Translations under genes and position numbers: made by a program
Notes under the pieces: model-generated
Told to the model about the DNA's origin: nothing
The model's database searches: none
The model's input: only the letters and a program-made list of their open reading frames with translations
Source of the DNA: Salegentibacter sp.
Lineage (GTDB): Bacteria; Bacteroidota; Bacteroidia; Flavobacteriales; Flavobacteriaceae
Assembly: GCA_024635815.1 (NCBI GenBank)
Contig: JAGXIG010000060.1
Location: forward strand, 1 to 12,035
Direction of reading: 5' to 3'
Length of the DNA: 12,035 nt
In this document: in pieces, positions 5,978 to 12,035 of the stretch
Position numbering within the stretch: position 1 is the first letter of the stretch
Layout of the letters: each line of letters begins with the position of its first letter

Positions 5978-8734
5978 ATGCCAGTGAAAAAAGTAGATAG
6001 TGCCCATTATTATAATATCGCCCAGCTTCGAGTAGAATCCTGGAATAATTTAAAAAACGAGTCCACTAAACTCTATTCTTCTCCTCGTGGTTCAGAAAAT
6101 GAAAAGTTGTATAAGAAAAATCTTCGTCAACTTTTAAAAGAGCTTGAAGGTGTAGAATGTTTTTTTGCGTTTCCCGGCTTGTCTTGTATAGATACGCTAG
6201 AGGAAATGCTAGAAAGACACGAGCATACTGCGCTTTCTAATAAAATAGCTGAGATTACAAAAAACCTGGTAAGCGACAGATACAGAAGCAATCCAGATTT
6301 CCTCGAAGATGATGATCCGGGGGTAGAACTCAATGATAAAGGGGAATATTCTGAAATTTCCAAAAAGAATTATTTTGAAGTGATGTTTGTCGAAGATATT
6401 TCTCAGGCAGAAGAAAGTAAACTTAGACACGATTTAAAAGAGCTTCGACTTTCTAATGAGCAATTCGCGTATGGCATTGTAGTGCAGCGTTCTTTTGAAG
6501 ATGCTTTAATCGCGCTTCAGTTTAATTTTAATATTCAGGCGGTTGTTATACGCTATGCGCCACCCTATCACTCAAAGAAAATTACTCCTGTAATAAAGCC
6601 TTTTATTCAGAATATTCTGAAACTGGATCTGGGATCTAAATCACGTACTGAGCTTGGTCCTATATTGGGAACTTTGGTAAAAAAGTTCAGACCCGAATTG
6701 GATACTTATTATGTAACCGATACCGCTTTAAGTAATTTAAAAGATAGTACGCTAAAAACCTTCAGAAGGATTTTTTATCGAACCGAAGATTTGCAGGAAT
6801 TACACCTTACAGTAATTCGGGGAATAAGCGAGCGTTATGAAACTCCGTTTTTTTCAGCTTTAAAAGATTATAGTAAAAAACCAACGGGAATTTTTCATGC
6901 CATGCCAATCTCAAGAGGTAACTCGGTATTTAAATCTCGATGGATTAACGATTTTGGCAATTTTTACGGTCGAAATATGTTTCTTGCCGAAACATCTTCA
7001 ACCACTGGTGGATTAGACTCTCTTTTACAACCAACCGGATCGCTAAAAAAAGCTCAACAAAAGGCCAGTGATGCTTACGGTTCAAGAAATACTTTTTTCG
7101 TAACCAATGGAACGTCTACAGCAAACAAAATTGTAGTGCAGGCATTGGTGAAACCTGGAGATGTTATTTTAATTGACCGGGATTGTCATAAATCACATCA
7201 CTACGGACTTGTATTAGCAGGAGCCTATCCCGTTTACCTGGATTCTTATCCCATAGAAGAATATTCTATGTATGGAGCAGTTCCGCTGGAGCAGATAAAG
7301 GAAAAGTTACTTCAACTAAAAAAGGCCGGTAGATTAAGCCTTGTGAAGATGTTATTGCTTACGAATTGCACTTTTGACGGACTGGTATATAATGTGGAAA
7401 GAGTGATGCAGGAAGTTTTGGCTATTAAACCCGATATGATCTTTTTATGGGATGAAGCCTGGTTTGCGTTTGCCGGATTCACTTATAATTATAAGCAAAG
7501 AACGGGAATGTTTGTTGCTCAAAAACTTTGCGATAAATACCAAAGTGAAAGTTACCGGGAAGAATACAACGCGCATATTAAAAGTCTAAAAAAGAATGAG
7601 ATCCCGACTTTACCGAATCCGGATGAAGTGCGCATTAGGGTGTATTCTACCCAGAGTACCCATAAAACCCTAAGTAGTTTCCGACAGGGTTCTATGATTC
7701 ATATTTGGGATGAAGATTTCCGTAAAAAGAGCGAGAACACCTTTATGGAAGCTTATATGACGCATACTTCAACTTCTCCAAATTATCAAATGCTCGCTTC
7801 CCTTGATGTTGGAAGAAGGCAGGTGCAATTTGAAGGTTACGAACTGGTAGAAAAAAGTATTGAACTGGCTATGGTTTTGAGAGCCAAAATTAACGATCAT
7901 CCTAAATTGAATAAATATTTTGATGTTTTAACCATCGGTAATTTTATTCCGAAGCAACACCGCAAATCTGGTATTAAGGAGTATTATAATTCTAAAGAAG
8001 GTTGGAATAGGATGGAAGCAGCCTGGGAACAGGACGAATTTGTTTTAGATCCGACAAAAATCACATTACATATAGGTAGAACAGGAGTAGACGGTGATAC
8101 CTTTAAGAACAGGTACCTGATGGATAAGTTTAATATTCAGATTAATAAAACTTCCAGAAATACGGTTTTATTTATGACGAATATTGGGACTACAAGAGGG
8201 AGTGTAACCTATTTAACTAATGCATTATTAAAAATAGCCGATGAGCTGGACCAGGAATTCAAAACCCTGAGCCAGAAAGAGGGTAATAACCGCAGGGATA
8301 GAATTAAATCTTTAACCGAAGATTTCCCTCCATTACCCGATTTTAGTTATTTCCATCATTCATTTCAGGCAGTTCCCGGAGTTCCTGGAGGGAATATTAG
8401 AGAGGCATTTTTCCTCGCTTACAACGAAGAAAATTATGAATATATGCCGCTAACTGATTGTTTACCGGCTATCGAAGATAACAGGATCCTTGTAGCTTCC
8501 TCTTTTATAATTCCTTATCCACCGGGATTCCCGGTGCTTGTTCCCGGCCAGGTGGTAAGTAAAGAAATCATAAGATTTCTTAATGCACTTGATGTTTCAG
8601 AAATTCATGGGTACCGGGCAGACCTCGGACTAAGAATTTTTAAAGATAACGTCTTAAATCGCCAGAAAACTGTGAGTTCAATGGGCTCTATGGGAAATAA
8701 TGCGAAGAAAAAGATTACTAACTTAAAAAATTAA
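5978..8734 (+). CDS. Orn/Lys/Arg decarboxylase family PLP enzyme, unusually long
   Basis: This 918-residue fold-type I PLP enzyme related to E. coli CadA, SpeC and AdiA is about 160-200 residues longer than those proteins (711-755). The N-terminal part (about 50-240) is receiver-like, as in the family's wing domain. The PLP core follows: TSSTTGGLDSLL (339-350), TNGTST (376-381), DRDCHKSHH (400-408, H404 stacking on PLP), TNCTFDG (462-468), WDEAWFAF (491-498, D492 to the pyridine nitrogen) and STHKT with the Schiff-base lysine K563. The extra length lies in the first 330 residues, an insert of about 35 residues between WDEAWF and STHK (515-550), and a segment near 755-785. The C-terminal domain keeps IIPYPPGFPVLVPG (844-857). 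The family decarboxylates a basic amino acid to a diamine or agmatine; which substrate is not evident. The gene starts 2 nt after the VOC stop and ends 4 nt before the ligase gene. Confidence 0.87.
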   Translation: MPVKKVDSAHYYNIAQLRVESWNNLKNESTKLYSSPRGSENEKLYKKNLRQLLKELEGVECFFAFPGLSCIDTLEEMLERHEHTALSNKIAEITKNLVSDRYRSNPDFLEDDDPGVELNDKGEYSEISKKNYFEVMFVEDISQAEESKLRHDLKELRLSNEQFAYGIVVQRSFEDALIALQFNFNIQAVVIRYAPPYHSKKITPVIKPFIQNILKLDLGSKSRTELGPILGTLVKKFRPELDTYYVTDTALSNLKDSTLKTFRRIFYRTEDLQELHLTVIRGISERYETPFFSALKDYSKKPTGIFHAMPISRGNSVFKSRWINDFGNFYGRNMFLAETSSTTGGLDSLLQPTGSLKKAQQKASDAYGSRNTFFVTNGTSTANKIVVQALVKPGDVILIDRDCHKSHHYGLVLAGAYPVYLDSYPIEEYSMYGAVPLEQIKEKLLQLKKAGRLSLVKMLLLTNCTFDGLVYNVERVMQEVLAIKPDMIFLWDEAWFAFAGFTYNYKQRTGMFVAQKLCDKYQSESYREEYNAHIKSLKKNEIPTLPNPDEVRIRVYSTQSTHKTLSSFRQGSMIHIWDEDFRKKSENTFMEAYMTHTSTSPNYQMLASLDVGRRQVQFEGYELVEKSIELAMVLRAKINDHPKLNKYFDVLTIGNFIPKQHRKSGIKEYYNSKEGWNRMEAAWEQDEFVLDPTKITLHIGRTGVDGDTFKNRYLMDKFNIQINKTSRNTVLFMTNIGTTRGSVTYLTNALLKIADELDQEFKTLSQKEGNNRRDRIKSLTEDFPPLPDFSYFHHSFQAVPGVPGGNIREAFFLAYNEENYEYMPLTDCLPAIEDNRILVASSFIIPYPPGFPVLVPGQVVSKEIIRFLNALDVSEIHGYRADLGLRIFKDNVLNRQKTVSSMGSMGNNAKKKITNLKN

Positions 8735-8738
8735 AATT

Positions 8739-10538
8739 ATGGAATCTAAAAAACCAAAAGCCTCTGATAAAAAAGGAGCAACCAATAAAAAGACAACGCC
8801 AAAAAAAGAACCGGTATCCCCGGAACGCAGTACTAAAAAAGACCGAAAACTAAAGGTTACCGAAGAAAAACCTCTAAAAGGGAAGAAATCTGTGCCATTA
8901 GACTCCACTGCGCAACAAGGAAAAAGTCCTGCTGCTTCAACAGGTAATAAGAAAAAGGCTACCACAGCTTCCGGTGCAGGAAAGAAAAAAGCTACTGCAA
9001 AAACTAATAAAACAAAAAAGGAAGTTGGAGGTTCTACGGCTAAAGATAAAAAACTGGTTGCGAAAGCCCCCCGCCAAAATAAAAGCAAAACTGCTCTGGA
9101 TGGGGTCTCGGATATTAGAAGGTCTTTTCATAAAAACGAAGAACCTTTATATTTTATAAGTGCAACAAACTTCAATCTTTTAGGTGCCGATGAGTGGATT
9201 AAAGGATTTAAATTTATTTGTCATATCGAGTGTTTTGATGGGCTTCACCCTAATGTTTTTTCACCAAAAACGGAAATTCCACACGATGATTTTGAAGGAA
9301 TTGAAGACATAAATAACTACTTATTGCAACATCCCGAAGTTCAGGATTATCTAAAAACAAGATCTGTAGACGGTAGAGCCGGTAAAGCGATGTTCCTTAT
9401 GTTTAATGAGAAAACAGAGGAGCTTGCAGAAAAACTCGGCCTGGAAATTATGTTTCCAAAAGCCGAAATGCGAACTTTCCTGGATAATAAAGTAAACACG
9501 AACCGTATTGCCGAAAAAGCCGGAGTGGCTTGTGTGCCTTATGTGTTGACCAAAGTAGATAATTATGAACATTTAAGAGAGGTTTCAAAACATCTTGGTA
9601 ACGAACTGGTTATCCAAACCCCTTTTGGAGATTCCGGTCATACTACTTTCTTTATTTCGAATGAAGAGGAATATCAAAAACACGCTGAAGAGATCGAAAA
9701 AGAAGAGGAAGTTAAAGTAATGAAGCGTATTCGTTGCCGAGGTTCGGCTATAGAAGCTTGTGTAACAAGACATGGAACGATCGTAGCTCCGCTAATGACA
9801 GAATTGGTAGGTTTCAAAGAACTCACCCCTTACGAAGGTGGATGGTGTGGAAACGAGATATATCCTAACGCCTTTACTCCCGAGTTAAGAGATAAAGCTA
9901 TAGAATATACCCAGTTATTCGGAAATCAGTTGCGGGAAGAAGGATACAAAGGATATTTTGAACTTGATTTCTTAATAGACCAGGACAATGGAGAGATTTA
10001 TTTAGGGGAATTAAATCCACGGGTTACAGGAGCCAGCTCTATAACCAACCACGCTGTTTTTGCACTAGCCGATGCACCTTTATTCGTTTTTCATATTTTA
10101 GAATGGATGGATATCGATTATGATCTTGATATAGAAGCTATAAATAATCGTTGGGCCCGTCAGGAAAATATCGATGGCTGGAGCCAGTTAATCGTGAAAC
10201 ATACTGAAGACACTATAGAATATATCACGCACGCGCCAAAATCAGGTATTTATAGAATGTACGATACAGGCCATATTCAGTTCGACAGGATGGACACCCA
10301 CCGTAGGGCGGTAGAAAATGAAAATGAAGCTTTTTTCTTACGTATTAGTCGTAAAGGGGACTACCTCTACGAAGGAGCAGATATGGGAATTTTGGTAAGT
10401 CGCGGCCGTATGATGACCGACGATTTTCAGCTGAATAACAGGGCAAAGCACTGGATTAAAGCTATTCGTGGACAGTATGCCTCTGAAATGGTAGAGGACA
10501 AGAAAAAGCCAAAATTATCAGGAACTTTAACTAAATAA
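8739..10538 (+). CDS. ATP-grasp ligase with lysine-rich N-terminal tail
   Basis: This 599-residue protein has two parts. Residues 1 to about 120 are a low-complexity tail rich in Lys, Ala, Thr, Ser and Pro (about 34 Lys in 120), like bacterial histone H1-like tails. From about 137 on it is an ATP-grasp enzyme: a pre-ATP-grasp domain (YFISATNFNLLG, 138-149), FLDNKVNTNRIAEKAG (247-262), the glycine-rich ATP loop TPFGDSGHTTF (294-304), ELDFLID (408-414) and the metal site GELNPRVTGAS (423-433, E424 and N426). ATP-grasp ligases join a carboxylate, via an acyl phosphate, to an amine or thiol. There is no biotin-carboxylase partner or biotin carrier here, so a carboxylate-amine ligase acting on the neighbouring decarboxylase's product is more likely (inference). 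A C-terminal region (about 465-580) is specific to this subgroup. No Met occurs between the tail and the core, which supports the long start. Confidence 0.87.
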   Translation: MESKKPKASDKKGATNKKTTPKKEPVSPERSTKKDRKLKVTEEKPLKGKKSVPLDSTAQQGKSPAASTGNKKKATTASGAGKKKATAKTNKTKKEVGGSTAKDKKLVAKAPRQNKSKTALDGVSDIRRSFHKNEEPLYFISATNFNLLGADEWIKGFKFICHIECFDGLHPNVFSPKTEIPHDDFEGIEDINNYLLQHPEVQDYLKTRSVDGRAGKAMFLMFNEKTEELAEKLGLEIMFPKAEMRTFLDNKVNTNRIAEKAGVACVPYVLTKVDNYEHLREVSKHLGNELVIQTPFGDSGHTTFFISNEEEYQKHAEEIEKEEEVKVMKRIRCRGSAIEACVTRHGTIVAPLMTELVGFKELTPYEGGWCGNEIYPNAFTPELRDKAIEYTQLFGNQLREEGYKGYFELDFLIDQDNGEIYLGELNPRVTGASSITNHAVFALADAPLFVFHILEWMDIDYDLDIEAINNRWARQENIDGWSQLIVKHTEDTIEYITHAPKSGIYRMYDTGHIQFDRMDTHRRAVENENEAFFLRISRKGDYLYEGADMGILVSRGRMMTDDFQLNNRAKHWIKAIRGQYASEMVEDKKKPKLSGTLTK

Positions 10539-10622
10539 TATGTTGGGATTTTGCGGGAGGAATGGGAATTAAAACTATTTTGCCACATTAATAAATCAAT
10601 ATTATTTTAAAAACCATTCTAA

Positions 10623-11873
10623 ATGCAGTTACACTTTAATGCTATTTCTGAACCCGGAAAACCGGGTTCTAAATGGCAAAAATTATATAATACTCACTGG
10701 CCCGCATATAAAAGCTGGCTTAATTCAAAAGGAACAACCAATTACCCAGATCTTAAAACTTCGCAGGAAGCACTCAAAAAGTATATGCCCGAAATGTGGC
10801 CTACTTATCAGCGTTTATGCAAACTTGCAAAAGGAGATAAGGTAGCGGCACGTTTTTTAACTGGCTTTCAGCCTCCAGCTTATATAAGTGGTTGCTCGCA
10901 GGCAGTTACTACAGGAAAAGACATTCAGTTGGTTAGAAATTACGATTTCCATCCGGATTTAATGGAAGGAACGCAATTGTTAACCTCATGGAATGGGAAA
11001 AAAGTGATCGCAACCAGTGATTGCCTTATTGGGGTGGTAGACGGAATGAACGACGATGGCCTGGCCATTTCGCTTACTTTCGGAGGTAGAAAAGAGGTAG
11101 GAGTAGGTTTCGGTATTCCATTTATTTTACGTTACGTTTTGGAATTTTGTAGTGATGTTGATGAAGCTGTTGCAGCTTTAGTCAGGATTCCTTCGCATAT
11201 GTCTTACAACGTAACCGTAGTGGATAAAACCGGAAAATTTAAAACCGTACAACTGGCACCGGATAAAGCACCGCTGGTTACCGATGCGGCTTTTACAACT
11301 AACCACCAGGGAACAATAGACTGGCCCGAAAATGCTGCTTTTAATAAAACCCGGGAGCGTTCATCTTTTCTGAATAAAATGTTGTCAACCAAAGGAGTGA
11401 ATTCAACAAAGGTAGCCGAGGCTTTTCTTAAAGCACCGCTTTATAACACTAAATTTAAGGAAGGTTTTGGAACTTTATTTACCTCGGTTTATAGACCCTT
11501 AGAAGGGAAAGTAGAACTTCGCTGGCCTGAAACTTCAGTACAGCAAAGTTTTGAAAACTTTCAGGAGGTTTATAAGCTTATAAATTACGAACCGGCTCAG
11601 GATGCAACTGAATGGTGGAACCAAGAAGCTGCAGAAGTAGCGCAAACGGTAGAGGATCCGTTTGAAGAGCAATATGCTGAAAATGTAGACTGGCAGGAAA
11701 CTGTTACCGAAATTATGGTAAATGCTATGGCTAAGGCGCACCCAAAAACAAATGAGCGGGATCTTGAGAAATTAAGAGGAAAAATAATTAATAACGGAGA
11801 AGTGTCCTGGCAGGCAGTAGCCGGTTTCTGGAGTAAAATGGGAACAGGTTATGCCGATTCCTGGAGGAGTTAG
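10623..11873 (+). CDS. C45-family Ntn hydrolase / acyltransferase (penicillin acyltransferase-like)
   Basis: This 416-residue protein belongs to the isopenicillin-N acyltransferase/C45 group of N-terminal nucleophile hydrolases. The key block is ISGCSQAV followed by LVRNYDFHPDL (88-113): Gly90-Cys91 is the expected self-cleavage site, with C91 becoming the free N-terminal nucleophile, and R-N-Y-D follows at the usual distance. Downstream strands GVVDGMNDDGLAISLTFGG (137-155) and FTTNHQG (224-230) fit the alpha-beta-beta-alpha core, where N-H-Q supplies oxyanion or substrate contacts. The first 90 residues would be the small chain after cleavage. No signal peptide is seen, so it is cytosolic. 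Relatives cut or form amides, including fungal IAT and insect Tan (N-beta-alanyldopamine hydrolase). It starts 84 nt after the ATP-grasp ligase, suggesting that it hydrolyses or transfers the amide that enzyme makes. The gene looks intact. Confidence 0.83.
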   Translation: MQLHFNAISEPGKPGSKWQKLYNTHWPAYKSWLNSKGTTNYPDLKTSQEALKKYMPEMWPTYQRLCKLAKGDKVAARFLTGFQPPAYISGCSQAVTTGKDIQLVRNYDFHPDLMEGTQLLTSWNGKKVIATSDCLIGVVDGMNDDGLAISLTFGGRKEVGVGFGIPFILRYVLEFCSDVDEAVAALVRIPSHMSYNVTVVDKTGKFKTVQLAPDKAPLVTDAAFTTNHQGTIDWPENAAFNKTRERSSFLNKMLSTKGVNSTKVAEAFLKAPLYNTKFKEGFGTLFTSVYRPLEGKVELRWPETSVQQSFENFQEVYKLINYEPAQDATEWWNQEAAEVAQTVEDPFEEQYAENVDWQETVTEIMVNAMAKAHPKTNERDLEKLRGKIINNGEVSWQAVAGFWSKMGTGYADSWRS

Positions 11874-11899
11874 ACATTTCTACTAAATATTCTCTATTG

Positions 11900-11948
11900 A
11901 ACCTGATGCTATAAATAATGGATTTTTTCCTATTTATTTCATCAGGTT
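11900..11948 (+). terminator. Long stem-loop after the Ntn hydrolase gene, probable terminator
   Basis: AACCTGATG (11900-11908) pairs perfectly with CATCAGGTT (11940-11948). After a two-base mismatch on each side, ATAAATA (11911-11917) pairs with TATTTAT (11931-11937), and GGA pairs with TCC around a T-rich loop. The whole 49-nt hairpin lies 26 nt past the stop codon. It is followed by TCTTGG rather than a strong T run, so it may be a weak terminator, an attenuator between this gene and the next, or an mRNA-stabilising 3' end. Confidence 0.55.
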
Positions 11949-12009
11949 TCTTGGTTAATATTCTTCCAGATAATTATAGTTCAATAGTCCGTAAAAAAAA
12001 GAAAACACA

Positions 12010-12035
12010 ATGGAATTTTATAGCACAAATCCCTA
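12010..12035 (+). CDS. Start of a further gene, possibly aldehyde dehydrogenase (runs off the window)
   Basis: An ATG at 12010 opens a frame MEFYSTNP followed by a codon beginning TA, which must be Tyr if the frame stays open. NPY after a short polar start is the usual N terminus of aldehyde dehydrogenases such as succinate-semialdehyde dehydrogenase (..NPYTGE..), a natural partner of a GabT-like aminotransferase. Only nine residues are available, so the call is tentative; a threonine synthase start (M.FYSTN) is another possibility. The ATG follows a purine-rich stretch (GTAAAAAAAAGAAAACACA), typical of flavobacterial translation starts. Confidence 0.4.

Noticed and set aside
8723..9131. Minus-strand frames rich in Phe/Leu opposite the ligase tail that look like membrane segments.
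   Set aside because: They are the complement of AAA/AAG lysine codons, which read as Phe/Leu codons; they are shadows of the Lys-rich tail.
8739..10538. Biotin carboxylase annotation for the ATP-grasp gene.
   Set aside because: ATP-grasp motifs alone cause this label; there is no biotin carrier or carboxyltransferase gene nearby, and the context favours an amide-forming ligase.
11950..12009. Promoter for the last gene (TTGG near 11951 and TATAGTTC near 11976).
   Set aside because: The -7 candidate misses two of the six fixed positions of TAnnTTTG, so it is not supported.

Overview
The window looks like chromosomal DNA of a Bacteroidota bacterium, most likely a marine-type Flavobacteriaceae (Salegentibacter/Gramella-like; genus is inference). 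The reasons are an AT-rich composition with very AT-rich intergenic DNA, weak Shine-Dalgarno signals, a TAnnTTTG promoter element, a signal peptide with an AFS|Q cleavage pattern, and protein sequences of flavobacterial character. I see no insertion sequence, phage gene, tRNA, rRNA or CRISPR array.

Left part (1-2705). Reading leftwards are the N-terminal end of a secreted or outer-membrane protein with a probable TTG start (1-243), a type II toxin-antitoxin pair whose genes overlap by 10 nt (255-781), a stem-loop terminator (about 808-849), and a methionine gamma-lyase/cystathionine synthase-type PLP enzyme (874-2088). A canonical Bacteroidota promoter sits just upstream of the PLP gene. Divergent from it is an Lrp/AsnC regulator (2247-2705), its likely controller. 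A 419-bp AT-rich gap with no gene follows.

Right part (3125-12035). All genes read rightwards: a GabT-like class III aminotransferase, a nitrilase-superfamily C-N hydrolase, a small VOC protein, a very long (918 aa) Orn/Lys/Arg decarboxylase-family enzyme, an ATP-grasp ligase with a roughly 120-residue lysine-rich tail, and a C45/penicillin-acyltransferase-like Ntn hydrolase. The window ends in the first codons of another gene (12010 on) whose start, MEFYSTNPY, fits an aldehyde dehydrogenase. The hydrolase-VOC-decarboxylase-ligase genes are separated by only 2-16 nt and are almost certainly one transcript; the aminotransferase (180 nt upstream) and the Ntn hydrolase (84 nt downstream) probably belong to the same unit.

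Inferred joint function: an amine or omega-amino-acid pathway in which an amino acid is decarboxylated to an amine, the amine is joined to a carboxylate by the ATP-grasp enzyme, the conjugate is processed, and amidase steps release an omega-amino acid. GabT, and perhaps the aldehyde dehydrogenase, would then send that acid to central metabolism. This has the logic of the E. coli gamma-glutamyl-putrescine (Puu) pathway but uses unrelated protein families. Substrates cannot be read from the sequence, and this cluster is the best candidate here for an undescribed system.
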